Below are positions 56,002 through 63,583 of a stretch of 64,000 bases of DNA, piece by piece. The position numbers were made by a program, and so were the translations under genes. How positions within the stretch are numbered: position 1 is the stretch's first letter; each line of letters opens with the position of its first letter. The DNA is from Candidatus Omnitrophota bacterium (lineage in GTDB: Bacteria; Omnitrophota; Gorgyraeia; Gygaellales; Profunditerraquicolaceae): the NCBI GenBank assembly GCA_023229385.1, contig JALNZI010000005.1:40800-104799 (forward strand). The letters are read 5' to 3'. The notes beneath the pieces are model-generated. The model did not search any database and was not told the origin of the DNA. It saw nothing but the letters and a program-made list of their open reading frames with translations.

Positions 56002-56340
56002 TTAATTGGGTATACCAACAAATAAATTTGCTTTTATTTCCCTAGCATTCCAAATTCTTTCATCCATTATAGATTTGTTATCTATTTTAATATATTTACA
56101 AACTTCATCGAATAATCTTCTTTTTGCTTCTAGTAAACTTTCCATATATACATAATTGGCTGGTTTATTCGGATATTCTTTATCTATAAAGTTTATTTTT
56201 ATCTCTAATTCTTTAAAATCTATTTGTTCAGAATAATAGTTAATAGTAGCTTCTTGAAATTTATTTATATTTAAGGAACTTTCAATTTCATCTTTAAAGA
56301 ATGAAAATAATGCTCTTTTAAATCTTCTTTTAATGTTCAT
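56002..56340 (-). CDS. Protein of unknown function before the primase
   Basis: A 112-residue protein. It starts very basic (NIKRRFKRALFSFF) and is then helical and mixed-charge (YMESLLEAKRRLFDEV). No domain is recognised. It is the first gene after a terminator, 11 nt upstream of the primase gene, so it heads the primase operon. Confidence 0.5.
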   Translation of the reverse strand: MNIKRRFKRALFSFFKDEIESSLNINKFQEATINYYSEQIDFKELEIKINFIDKEYPNKPANYVYMESLLEAKRRLFDEVCKYIKIDNKSIMDERIWNAREIKANLFVGIPN

Positions 56341-56355
56341 ATTAAGAGTATTAAA

Positions 56356-56384
56356 AAGTGTAGAGGAAATTAACCTCTACACTT
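56356..56384 (-). terminator. Rho-independent terminator after SSB
   Basis: A perfect 11-bp stem AAGTGTAGAGG / CCTCTACACTT with a 7-nt loop, followed on the minus strand by TTT and an AT-rich stretch. It lies just after the stop of the SSB gene (56398) and before the primase operon. Confidence 0.88.
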
Positions 56385-56397
56385 AGAGATTAATTAA

Positions 56398-57135
56398 TTA
56401 AAATGGCAAGTCATCACTTGTATCATTCTTAGCAGCATTCAACTCGTCATTAGAATCTGGTTCTGGATCAGCTTTTTCAAGTAATTTCAAATCATACTTA
56501 GGATTAAATTCCAAAGTTTCTTTTTTACCAATTGAAGAACCTACTGAATTAATACCTTTTACTTTAATAATCCTTCCGTCTACTTCTTCAACAGATTCCA
56601 TGAATTTCTCTTCTTTAACAAAAATTTGGAAAATCTTTTTACCATTCTCTTCACCTACTTTACCTTCTTTGAAAGATAATCCATATCCTTTTTTACCATC
56701 TTTTTCATATTGATCACCTTTAATGATAAACCACATGAATTTACCATTGACAATTTTAACAAATTTTGATAATAAATCTTCAATATCTTTAGCTTCAATT
56801 TCTTTTAATTTATCAGCTACACCAGCTTTCTCTGCAATAGCCATTAAATTAGATAACAAACTATTAACTTTGAATTCATCTTCTTTATCAAAATATGAAC
56901 CTAAATTAATTCTACCTATCAATCCTTTAGCTTTTACACCATCTCCTAAGTCTGCACCCTCAAATCCGGGAATTTCCTTGCCTTCTGTAAGAAATTTAAC
57001 TTGGATTTTTCCAGTTGATGCAGTTTTAATCTCTATATTACTAATTTTTAATAAATTAATACCATAAGAAATGTATAGGTTTTGAAATCCTCCTACTGGT
57101 TCCTGTGTTGTTGTATTTTTAAAATTTAAACCCAT
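56398..57135 (-). CDS. ssb: Single-stranded DNA-binding protein
   Basis: A 245-residue protein with a strand-rich core (ISYGINLLKISNIEIK, then KIQVKFLTEG) and an acidic, disordered C-terminus ending in SDDLPF. This matches the SSB tail ending D-D-(I/L)-P-F that recruits replication partners. It is longer than bacterial SSB but similar to phage SSBs of this group. It is encoded downstream of the Sak4-like ATPase, a pair known to act together in phage single-strand annealing. It is followed by a strong terminator. It coats single-stranded DNA during phage replication. Confidence 0.75.
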   Translation of the reverse strand: MGLNFKNTTTQEPVGGFQNLYISYGINLLKISNIEIKTASTGKIQVKFLTEGKEIPGFEGADLGDGVKAKGLIGRINLGSYFDKEDEFKVNSLLSNLMAIAEKAGVADKLKEIEAKDIEDLLSKFVKIVNGKFMWFIIKGDQYEKDGKKGYGLSFKEGKVGEENGKKIFQIFVKEEKFMESVEEVDGRIIKVKGINSVGSSIGKKETLEFNPKYDLKLLEKADPEPDSNDELNAAKNDTSDDLPF

Positions 57136-57143
57136 ATTTATAA

Positions 57144-57656
57144 TTAATTTAAAATTGTTTCTAATTTAATATTTTCTACTACTTCACTTGCTGATGCCAC
57201 ATCATGATCTTCCATAATTATTTCTGCTAATGGAATTTCAACTAATTTAACTGCTGGCAAATCTTCAATATCATCAACTTTAACTAATTGAAAATAATGT
57301 TCTTTAGTTACATCTAATCCCATAACTTTAACCATTCTTTCGTATAAATTCTTGTTACTGAAAGATAAATCCAAAGTTACTGATATAGCTGGTTCAGCAT
57401 CTACATCATAAATATTAATAAGATAAAATGTTTTATCTCCAGCTTCATCATAAAGCCAAGATAATCTATTGTCTCTTAAATCAAATTTTAATAAATCTCT
57501 TGCATTAATTAAATCAAATCTTGTAGTTTTCTTAGGTTCAGTAGGTTTAATTCCTACTACAAGATAAGGAAAACTAAATAAAGTTTTATCTTTATCTTTT
57601 ATTAGTCTTTTAAATCCAAATTTTAATACATCCATTTTCTTTTTTTTATCAAACAT
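57144..57656 (-). CDS. Conserved-looking phage protein, unknown function
   Basis: 170 residues from the ATG at 57656 (MFDKKKKMDVLKFGF), which follows the stop of the 42-residue gene by 4 nt. The longer frame from 57749 overlaps that gene and its first 31 codons look unrelated. Mixed alpha/beta with acidic C-terminus. It lies 8 nt before SSB and within the Sak4-SSB operon, so it may take part in recombination or replication. No domain is recognised. Confidence 0.55.
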   Translation of the reverse strand: MFDKKKKMDVLKFGFKRLIKDKDKTLFSFPYLVVGIKPTEPKKTTRFDLINARDLLKFDLRDNRLSWLYDEAGDKTFYLINIYDVDAEPAISVTLDLSFSNKNLYERMVKVMGLDVTKEHYFQLVKVDDIEDLPAVKLVEIPLAEIIMEDHDVASASEVVENIKLETILN

Positions 57657-57660
57657 TAAT

Positions 57661-57789
57661 TTATTTGTTTTGACTACCAGGTTTTTTATGAGATCCAGGA
57701 CTATTCCTATTATCTTCTTGAATAGTCTTATTATTCTCCCAATTAGCAATTCTTCTTGCTAAATTCTTAAGTTTATTTTTATACTTCAT
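57661..57789 (-). CDS. Very small basic protein, unknown function
   Basis: A 42-residue protein: KYKNKLKNLARRIANWENNK, then a Pro/Gly/Ser/Lys-rich tail (SPGSHKKPGS). It lies 6 nt after the 61-residue gene and 4 nt before the next. Its LARRIANWEN stretch recalls LANWEN at the end of its upstream neighbour, which may be a common small motif. Real coding is likely but not proven. Confidence 0.45.
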   Translation of the reverse strand: MKYKNKLKNLARRIANWENNKTIQEDNRNSPGSHKKPGSQNK

Positions 57790-57795
57790 TGTTAA

Positions 57796-57981
57796 TTATT
57801 TTAATGATGCATCGCTATTTTCCCAATTAGCTAAATCAGCATCATGGACTTTTCTAAATCTTATATATTCATCACTTGATATAAATTCTGGATGACAATT
57901 AATTAAATCTTCTCTTTCTTCAGATAATAGATATAATCCAAAAGATACTAAATCTTTTTGTGTATAAACTTTTTCTTCCAT
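57796..57981 (-). CDS. Small conserved phage protein
   Basis: A 61-residue protein: KVYTQKDLVSFGLYLLSEERE and VHDADLANWENS. The layout 'ytx-x-D-x-x-x-F-g-x-y-l-L-s-x-x-R ... v-x-x-a-D-l-x-N-W' is one I know from small proteins of Bacteroidota phages without known role. It is placed between the Sak4-like ATPase and the SSB operon genes. Confidence 0.6.
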   Translation of the reverse strand: MEEKVYTQKDLVSFGLYLLSEEREDLINCHPEFISSDEYIRFRKVHDADLANWENSDASLK

Positions 57982-57982
57982 G

Positions 57983-58654
57983 TTATTTAATCTTTTTATT
58001 ATATGCTTCTGTAGAAAATTTAACTATTGTATCAATAATAAACTGACCGTCATTAGGTACAGTTAATAAATCTTTATCAAATATATTAGGTGGACATTTA
58101 GCTGAAGTATCTTCTTCATATAAATTTAAAAAATACTCAGGTCTTTTAGTTACTTGATTAAATTTACTATTTGCATATAATACAATCAAAAATTCTTTCT
58201 CAATAGTTCCTTCCCATTCTTTACCTTTAACTTTAGCCCTCTTTTCTTTAGTACCACCTTCATCTTGTACCCATTCATAATGTCCTACTATAAAAATTTC
58301 TTTTTGTATACTTTTTATAAAATGTAATAGTTTACCTATTTCTTCATTATAATGATTCCAAATATCAAAACCTTTTTTAGTATCTCTACTCTCTTTTAAT
58401 AGCATATCCATATAAGAGGATAAACTATCAAATACTATCACTTCAATCTCTTTGTTATCTGCGTATTCTTTTAAAGCTTGTTTAGCATGAGCTAATGTTA
58501 CACATTTTGTTTCATACTTAAAACTATTTGGAAATGGTAAAGGCTTATTTTCAACATTTATGAATCCGGTTTTATTTGGATTTAAAGTATTAAATGTATA
58601 AGTCTTCCCTTTACCAGAACCTCCTAGTAATAAAATTTTATAAAAATCTCTCAT
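57983..58654 (-). CDS. Sak4-like RecA-fold ATPase (phage recombinase family)
   Basis: A 223-residue protein. It has a Walker A GGSGKGKT (residues 11-18) at the very N-terminus, Walker B EVIVFDSLSSY (about 71-81), a third strand (IFIVGHYEW), and no further domains. This is the compact plan of Sak4-type single-strand annealing ATPases and related AAA_24 phage proteins. Sak4 acts with the phage SSB, which is encoded a few genes downstream in the same operon. It is the first gene after the nested terminator/promoter at 58694-58738. Confidence 0.75.
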   Translation of the reverse strand: MRDFYKILLLGGSGKGKTYTFNTLNPNKTGFINVENKPLPFPNSFKYETKCVTLAHAKQALKEYADNKEIEVIVFDSLSSYMDMLLKESRDTKKGFDIWNHYNEEIGKLLHFIKSIQKEIFIVGHYEWVQDEGGTKEKRAKVKGKEWEGTIEKEFLIVLYANSKFNQVTKRPEYFLNLYEEDTSAKCPPNIFDKDLLTVPNDGQFIIDTIVKFSTEAYNKKIK

Positions 58655-58693
58655 TTACAATATTTAATTTGATTATTAATTTTAAAAGGGATG

Positions 58694-58725
58694 TAAAGAT
58701 AATAAAATAACCTGATACTTCCAAA
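58694..58725 (-). promoter_or_regulatory. Bacteroidota-type promoter of the Sak4-SSB operon
   Basis: On the minus strand TTTG (58725-58722), 20-nt spacer, TATCTTTA (58701-58694). The -33 element lies in the loop of the terminator hairpin of the previous gene. The next start codon is at 58654, about 35-40 nt downstream. Confidence 0.58.
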
Positions 58726-58738
58726 GAAATACCAGGTT
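58709..58738 (-). terminator. Terminator of the DUF4494-like gene
   Basis: On the minus strand AACCTGGTA / TATCAGGTT, 9 pairs including one G-U pair, loop of 12 nt, followed by ATTTTATTATCTTT. It lies 30 nt after the stop of the gene at 58768 and overlaps the promoter of the next operon. Confidence 0.75.
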
Positions 58739-58767
58739 AAAAACACTTAAAAATTAAAAAAATGAAA

Positions 58768-59124
58768 TTATCTTACTACACCTAATATTGGTTTACTAAC
58801 TACATCTAATATAGTACCATAGTCAACATTTGTTCTAAATCTAACTCTAGCATCATCATTATCTACAGCTTCTTGTAAGAAAGATTCCTTAACAACTTTA
58901 CCATCAATATCATCTACCAATAGTTTAATTTCAAAGAAACTTCCTTCACCATTCTCAAATACTTTCTGATAATTAGAAACTTTAGTTGAATTAACTGAAT
59001 AATATTTGAATTCTTTTGCAAGAATTACATCTATATCAGTTAAGCATATTGCTTCTACTAAATACTGTTCATTAACAGGTTTAGTACCTTCTTTGTGTGA
59101 AATTTTAATGTTTACTAAGTACAT
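58768..59124 (-). CDS. DUF4494-like protein
   Basis: A 118-residue protein. The order of strands (VNIKISHKEGTKPVNEQYLVEA, then FEIKLLVDDIDGKVV, then RVRFRTN and ILDVVSKPI) matches DUF4494, a family known from Bacteroidota and their phages with no proven function. Its ends and length agree with the family. It overlaps the dUTPase gene by 10 nt and precedes a terminator. Its presence supports a Bacteroidota host. Confidence 0.65.
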   Translation of the reverse strand: MYLVNIKISHKEGTKPVNEQYLVEAICLTDIDVILAKEFKYYSVNSTKVSNYQKVFENGEGSFFEIKLLVDDIDGKVVKESFLQEAVDNDDARVRFRTNVDYGTILDVVSKPILGVVR

Positions 59125-59672
59125 AATAGGTTTTGTGTATTAAAATTAATTTTGTCAGTTGAACCCCAACCTTCTCTAGTAGTTGTTAAAACATCTACCT
59201 TCTTATACTTAAATCCAGATATAAATAAATCCATAATTTTCATATACCAAGGTGCATCAGGTAATAATTTAACTTCAAATTGAAGTATAGAAGTTCCATC
59301 TGCTATAAATGTATCTTCAAATGGAATAAGATTAGCTTTCCACTCATTTTTATAATTCCATTCTATAACCCCTACGCTATTGGATAACAAGCATTTAAAT
59401 TTACCAAATGTAGAACTTCTTGGTACAATTATAGCTCCATAATGTTTTGGAAGAGTCATACTTATTCCTAATCCTACTAATACTGGATTAAATTCAATAT
59501 TCAATTTTGTTTCAGTTAATGGGATTTGTCCAAAATTAGGATTCATTTTACATATTGGCCCATATAAAGTCCAATCTCCATTAATACATAAGTCAGTCAT
59601 GTTACCAAACTTCTTATTACGTATATCACATAAAGGATTATGAATTCTAAGTTTTATTGTTCTTTTAAACAT
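59115..59672 (-). CDS. dut: dUTPase (trimeric type)
   Basis: A 185-residue protein with all dUTPase motifs: LGISMTLP (motif 1 region), PRSSTFG (84-90, motif 2), GVIEWNYKNEW (101-111, motif 3), DGTSILQFEV (125-134, motif 4) and the C-terminal REGWGSTDK (166-174, motif 5, Ser/Thr rich P-loop-like arm). It hydrolyses dUTP to dUMP and PPi, keeps uracil out of phage DNA and feeds dTMP synthesis. In motif 3 the usual Asp (GVID) is Glu104, which may alter catalysis. It overlaps the next gene (DUF4494-like) by 10 nt. Confidence 0.85.
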   Translation of the reverse strand: MFKRTIKLRIHNPLCDIRNKKFGNMTDLCINGDWTLYGPICKMNPNFGQIPLTETKLNIEFNPVLVGLGISMTLPKHYGAIIVPRSSTFGKFKCLLSNSVGVIEWNYKNEWKANLIPFEDTFIADGTSILQFEVKLLPDAPWYMKIMDLFISGFKYKKVDVLTTTREGWGSTDKINFNTQNLLCT

Positions 59673-60142
59673 TACTCAACTTTTTTAGTTTCACCATAAG
59701 CCTTAGTTGTATTAACATATTCCATACGTATATTTCCGTATTGATCTGTTATAGGAACTTGTTTAGAATTTGAATCATATATTTGTTTCCTAATCTCAAC
59801 ATTTCTAACTAATCCAGAAGTAAAGTTTTGTACCATATCAGCTCTCTTATTAGCTTCTTCAAGTTGAATCTTTAAAATTGTTACTTCTAAAGCTTTCTCT
59901 TTAATTTCTAAATTAGCTAATTTGGCATCTAAAGAATCGTGTTCTTTAAGTTCAAACTGTAATTTACTTAAATCTCTATCATAATCTTGAACTTTCTTTT
60001 CAAGTTTTACATATTGAAGTTGTAAATCTTTTAAATCTTTAGCATCTTTCTCAGCTTTAATAAGAACTTCTTTTAATTCAGAACCAACTTTACCAGGTAA
60101 TTCTTCTTTAATTAAAGAACTAAATTTTTCTTCTAATGTCAT
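59672..60142 (-). CDS. Coiled-coil protein next to the lysis genes
   Basis: 156 residues from MTLEEKF at 60142; the ATG at 60175 would add a hydrophobic stretch (VGLFIYLYKI) that overlaps the upstream membrane-protein gene by 29 nt and is less likely. Residues about 20-110 are a long heptad-type coiled coil (LQLQYVKLEKKVQDYDRDL), and the last 30 residues are non-helical. It might be a spanin-like partner of the lysis cassette if the longer, membrane-anchored start is used, but no lipobox is seen. The function is open. Confidence 0.5.
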   Translation of the reverse strand: MTLEEKFSSLIKEELPGKVGSELKEVLIKAEKDAKDLKDLQLQYVKLEKKVQDYDRDLSKLQFELKEHDSLDAKLANLEIKEKALEVTILKIQLEEANKRADMVQNFTSGLVRNVEIRKQIYDSNSKQVPITDQYGNIRMEYVNTTKAYGETKKVE

Positions 60143-60146
60143 AATT

Positions 60147-60428
60147 TTATATAAATAAATAAATAATCCAACCAAATAGTAATACTAATAAACTCAGTAA
60201 TACACTGGATAATAAAGATGACCATATTTCATCAGATTTATTAGATTGTCTTGGTATTATAATATCACATACTAAAGATATTCCCAATGCGCTTGCAATA
60301 GTTAGAGTAGGTAAATTAAATAAACTCACAATAAACCAAGCCCATAATTTTGTTATAATAAATCCTCTTAGCATTAGTACTACTATCATACTTATTATAA
60401 CTGAAAATATTTTTCCAATTGTTTCCAT
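60147..60428 (-). CDS. Holin-like small membrane protein
   Basis: A 93-residue protein with about three hydrophobic segments: VIISMIVVLMLRGF (about 9-23), TIASALGISLVCDIII (about 42-58) and LLSSVLLSLLVLLFGWIIYLF (about 72-92). A charged loop (RQSNKSDE) lies before the last. The size and the position right after the secreted glucosaminidase gene (TAATG overlap) fit a holin, which would form membrane lesions that start lysis. Membrane topology is read by eye and the holin role is inferred from context. Confidence 0.58.
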   Translation of the reverse strand: METIGKIFSVIISMIVVLMLRGFIITKLWAWFIVSLFNLPTLTIASALGISLVCDIIIPRQSNKSDEIWSSLLSSVLLSLLVLLFGWIIYLFI

Positions 60429-61048
60429 TATTTGAATTTTAAATAAATTTGATTATATGCAAATTCAGGCCAATGCTTATTTGTGCAATATCCATCTCTT
60501 TGCAAATTATATAAAAATTCTTTAATTGAACTGCTATTTCTAGTCTTATCGTAATTCTTTTTAATTAAAGAAGAATTTATTAAACCATCAATAGCATCTT
60601 TAAATGAAGTAAAAGTTTGAAAGTTTCTGTAACAAACTACCTTATTACCTTTAATCAGCTCCCAGGATATTAATTTTCTTCCTTTAGATGCTGTTAAACC
60701 AAATGGATTGTTTGATTTCAACCACAAACTTGATCTAGCACTTTGTCCTAATGAATTAGAACTTTCTGAAACAAATATACAAGCTAATCCATATGATAAA
60801 CTATCTAAATTAGGGAAATGTTTCTTATAATCTCCTCTATTTAGGTATATTTCAATAGTTTCTTGTGCCAAATCGAATACTTCTTTTCTACTTTTAATTT
60901 GATTATCTTTTAATTTAATAAGGTTATTAGTTATTAAAATATTTTCTTTTATATACTTTATTCTAATACTATGTTCCTTTATAGATAAATTAGGAGCAAA
61001 TAGTTTTAATGGTATTAAAAAGATAATCAATAAAATAAACTTTTTCAT
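60428..61048 (-). CDS. Endolysin: secreted glucosaminidase (GH73/FlgJ-like)
   Basis: A 206-residue protein. Residues 1-18 (KKFILLIIFLIPLKLFA) are a typical signal peptide or signal anchor. The rest has the glucosaminidase fold: CIFVSESSNSLGQSA with E95 as the catalytic acid, SNNPFGLTASKGRKL (113-127), then SWELIKGNKVVCYRNFQTFTS and FLYNLQRDGYCTN. It would cleave the glycan backbone of peptidoglycan after export. It is the first gene of the lysis block, has its own host-type promoter directly upstream and is coupled to the holin-like gene. Confidence 0.8.
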   Translation of the reverse strand: MKKFILLIIFLIPLKLFAPNLSIKEHSIRIKYIKENILITNNLIKLKDNQIKSRKEVFDLAQETIEIYLNRGDYKKHFPNLDSLSYGLACIFVSESSNSLGQSARSSLWLKSNNPFGLTASKGRKLISWELIKGNKVVCYRNFQTFTSFKDAIDGLINSSLIKKNYDKTRNSSSIKEFLYNLQRDGYCTNKHWPEFAYNQIYLKFK

Positions 61049-61072
61049 ATAAAAATTTTAAATTTAAGGCTG

Positions 61073-61104
61073 CAAAGATAATAAAATTAATTCAATTTTT
61101 TAAA
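61073..61104 (-). promoter_or_regulatory. Bacteroidota-type promoter of the lysis genes
   Basis: On the minus strand TTTA (61104-61101, one mismatch to TTTG), 20-nt spacer, TATCTTTG (61080-61073). The endolysin ATG at 61048 lies about 20 nt after the expected start. The promoter overlaps the 3' end of the helicase gene. Confidence 0.52.
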
Positions 61105-62253
61105 TCCTTGATAATATAAGCCTTTTTTAATTAAATCTCTTTCTTGTGTTGTTATTTTGTCATTAAGTGGTAATTCGGTAAAATAATTAACTGCACCATT
61201 AAAGAATAGAGGAATCTCTTTGAAGCCTCTACCTAATCTATTCTTTAATATTATTACAGTTCTAAAGAAATCTCCAATTTCTTCTAAATTATATCCATAA
61301 TAGTTTTTAACACCATAAAATGTTGGAGCAAATAAACCTAATATTAGATCTGCATTACGAGCTATTCTTTTATTATCTCCATAACCATCCCTTGTGGGTT
61401 TAGTCTTTTCAATAATATTACTACCTGAATTAGTGAATTGTTGAGATTCAGAAGTTCCCATCTGTTGAATAATGTCCAAAATTATACACCCAAAATTCTT
61501 TTGAAGTTGTTTATGGGCATACTCAGTAGACCATTTCCACATGGTATCTTGTAAATTTAAAGTAACTCCGTTTTCTTTCTCAGGTTCTAATAAGTTAGCA
61601 TTATCTGTAACAATAAAAACATATTCTCTTTCATCATTCTGAATATATTCTTTAAATTTAAAAGAAGATTGTTTATCTGGTGGAAGTTTTAAATACTCTT
61701 CTTCAGATATTGTCACATCAGATTTAATTAAAGTAGTGTAATTTCTTTTTCCTCTTAATAATAGCTCTCTCTTACAAGTATTGTATAACCCAGTTGGATT
61801 ATAAATATTATCTCTTACAGTACAATAACTTAATAAGTCTTCTACTAGTGGAGTAACTTGTTCAACTAATCTTAATTCTTCATCAGTGATAATAGTCTCA
61901 ATTAAACCTCTAAGTTTACCAGGTTCAACTATCTTCTTATGTTTAATGAATATAAACATTGAAATTAAATTATCATAGAGTTGCTCATAAGTTTCCTCTA
62001 ATAAGAATATAATCCAACGTGGTTTGAAATTAGAATCAGGATATGTCTTATAAATAATATATGGAGATATTAAGAAATAATACCTCCAATATTGACTCTT
62101 CCCAATATTGGTTGAAGCGGTTATGTGAATAGCTTTCTTCTTAGGAATACTGGGTATAAATTGACCTAACTTGGGACTTGTTAAATAAAATGGATAACCT
62201 ATTACTTTACCTTCTTGTCTTAATTTCTGATTGATACGATATATATCTATCAT
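61087..62253 (-). CDS. Replicative DNA helicase (DnaB C-terminal domain)
   Basis: A 388-residue protein. It has a Walker A ASTNIGKSQ (46-54), Walker B FIVTDNANLL (about 213-222) and a long C-terminal part with KPTRDGYGDNKRIARNADLILGL, the region where DnaB has its loop 2 and sensor Arg (the usual 'g-S-x-x-i-x-x-x-a-D'). The N-terminal DnaB helical domain is missing; a separate loader-like gene lies 4 nt upstream. It would form a hexamer that unwinds DNA at the fork together with the DnaG-like primase. Its length fits phage DnaB-type proteins that lack the N-domain. Confidence 0.75.
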   Translation of the reverse strand: MIDIYRINQKLRQEGKVIGYPFYLTSPKLGQFIPSIPKKKAIHITASTNIGKSQYWRYYFLISPYIIYKTYPDSNFKPRWIIFLLEETYEQLYDNLISMFIFIKHKKIVEPGKLRGLIETIITDEELRLVEQVTPLVEDLLSYCTVRDNIYNPTGLYNTCKRELLLRGKRNYTTLIKSDVTISEEEYLKLPPDKQSSFKFKEYIQNDEREYVFIVTDNANLLEPEKENGVTLNLQDTMWKWSTEYAHKQLQKNFGCIILDIIQQMGTSESQQFTNSGSNIIEKTKPTRDGYGDNKRIARNADLILGLFAPTFYGVKNYYGYNLEEIGDFFRTVIILKNRLGRGFKEIPLFFNGAVNYFTELPLNDKITTQERDLIKKGLYYQGFKKLN

Positions 62254-62762
62254 ACTAATTCATGAATTGAATTAGAACCTTTATTTTTATTTTGTTCCCA
62301 CATCTCAACATAATTAGCAAACTTAGTTTTATTAAACAATGTAGCTGGTCTTAAATACATTTGCCATTCTGTACCAATCCATTTATCATACATAAACTTA
62401 ACTACATTCTTAATTAACTCAGGTTCATAACCTTCATTTAATCTTGATAGCACATCTTTGCCGTGTGTACCATACGAAAAAGGTCTTGTACTAATAATTT
62501 TCTTAATCTCATTCATGTAATTAAGGATATCTTTAGCTTGTTTAACTAAAGGATTAGATTCAAATAGAGTAATAGTTTTATGGTCCATTATACAAACATC
62601 ATCTACTATACGAATGTATTCGCTATTTTCTAAAACACTTAATATAGGAGCATAGACTTTACTAAATCTTTCCGGTTCCTCATATAATACACATAGGCAA
62701 AGAAATGCTTCTAAAGCTAAATCATCTTGTTTATCAAATAATTTTAAATCTATTTGTATCAT
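62250..62762 (-). CDS. Replisome organiser / helicase-loader-like protein (phage C-terminal domain)
   Basis: A 170-residue protein. Residues about 80-150 (ILNYMNEI, then SRLNEGYEPELIKNVVKFMYDKWIG, then YLRPATLFNKTKFANYV) match the conserved phage C-terminal domain (Phg_2220_C) found in replisome organisers, where 'LRPxTLFxxxKFxxY' is the hallmark. The first 75 residues are helical. Its stop overlaps the DnaB start by 4 nt, and these proteins load DnaB onto phage DNA. The domain call is strong; the loading role follows from the family. Confidence 0.72.
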   Translation of the reverse strand: MIQIDLKLFDKQDDLALEAFLCLCVLYEEPERFSKVYAPILSVLENSEYIRIVDDVCIMDHKTITLFESNPLVKQAKDILNYMNEIKKIISTRPFSYGTHGKDVLSRLNEGYEPELIKNVVKFMYDKWIGTEWQMYLRPATLFNKTKFANYVEMWEQNKNKGSNSIHELV

Positions 62763-62953
62763 TTGAATTTATTTTTAATTGATTTAAAACAAATTGTTAA
62801 CAATTGAATTCCCAAGCTAATTGGACCTAATAGAAATATCGTTATTCCGATAACCCATAATTCATTGATGTGTATTTTTGTGTTTTTATAAGTTTGATAA
62901 CTTACTACTAACGATAGTATTCCACATACTATCCAGATTAATATATGTGTCAT
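62759..62953 (-). CDS. Small membrane protein, two segments
   Basis: A 64-residue protein with hydrophobic stretches ILIWIVCGILSLVVSY (about 4-19) and WVIGITIFLLGPISLGIQLL (about 33-52) and a basic C-terminus (SIKNKFK). Both are long enough to span a membrane. Neighbours overlap by 4 nt each side. It may be a superinfection or host-takeover membrane protein, but nothing specific supports this. Confidence 0.5.
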   Translation of the reverse strand: MTHILIWIVCGILSLVVSYQTYKNTKIHINELWVIGITIFLLGPISLGIQLLTICFKSIKNKFK

Positions 62954-63270
62954 TTGCTTATTTCTTTTAATTCTTCTTCTAACCTTTCAATAAATGAATC
63001 TTCCCCATCATCTCCAGATAAATACCAATCTATTCTTTGAACATATATCTCAGCTCGTTTAAGAATCTTAATTGCTTCTTTAAACTTTTCTTCAATATCG
63101 GTTCTATAAGTTAGGTATTTCATTTCTTCTGGATATTTCGTATAATATTCTTCATCAGACCATAATTCAGATTTAGGTTTGTCTTTACCCTGATTATTTA
63201 ATTCTCTTTCAATAGAATCTCTTATTTCCTGAATTTGATATTGTTTGTAATCAAAATGTCCTCCACTCAT
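62950..63270 (-). CDS. Conserved phage protein (SGGHFDYxQY family)
   Basis: A 106-residue protein. It starts SGGHFDYKQYQIQEIRDSIE, a start I recognise from a widespread family of small phage proteins of unknown function. The remainder is acidic and helical (YLTYRTDIEEKFKEAI, RIDWYLSGDDGEDSF). It overlaps both neighbours by 4 nt in the operon. Confidence 0.65.
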   Translation of the reverse strand: MSGGHFDYKQYQIQEIRDSIERELNNQGKDKPKSELWSDEEYYTKYPEEMKYLTYRTDIEEKFKEAIKILKRAEIYVQRIDWYLSGDDGEDSFIERLEEELKEISK

Positions 63271-63581
63271 ACTACTTTATTCCTTTCTTGTTCTTTTAAA
63301 TGTTCTAAATAATATTGAAGATTAACTAATTTAGTTTGTTCTTCTAACATATTATTCGATAAGTCATTTATTTTACCTTTCAACCATACTATTGGTTCAG
63401 TAATCCATTCTGGATCACATACTTCTTGAACATTAGCTGAAGCATACATAGCTAATTCTTTCTGCCATTCAGATATAGTTAATATACATTCGTCTATAGC
63501 ATCTTGAACTTGATATTTGTTAGCTTGATAATCTTGTTTAGATAAATAAATATCTGCTTTAAAATCGATTCCCCACGACAT
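63267..63581 (-). CDS. Conserved-looking phage protein, unknown function
   Basis: A 104-residue protein (SWGIDFKADIYLSKQDY, then helices) with an acidic middle. It resembles small phage proteins beginning 'MsWGidf-x-a-x-i-y' from memory, but no function is known. It is followed by the SGGHFDY gene with 4-nt overlap. Confidence 0.6.
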   Translation of the reverse strand: MSWGIDFKADIYLSKQDYQANKYQVQDAIDECILTISEWQKELAMYASANVQEVCDPEWITEPIVWLKGKINDLSNNMLEEQTKLVNLQYYLEHLKEQERNKVV

Positions 63582-63583
63582 TG

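Noticed and set aside
56723..57067. 114-residue + strand frame
   Set aside because: Antisense to the SSB gene, which has a clear C-terminal tail and terminator.
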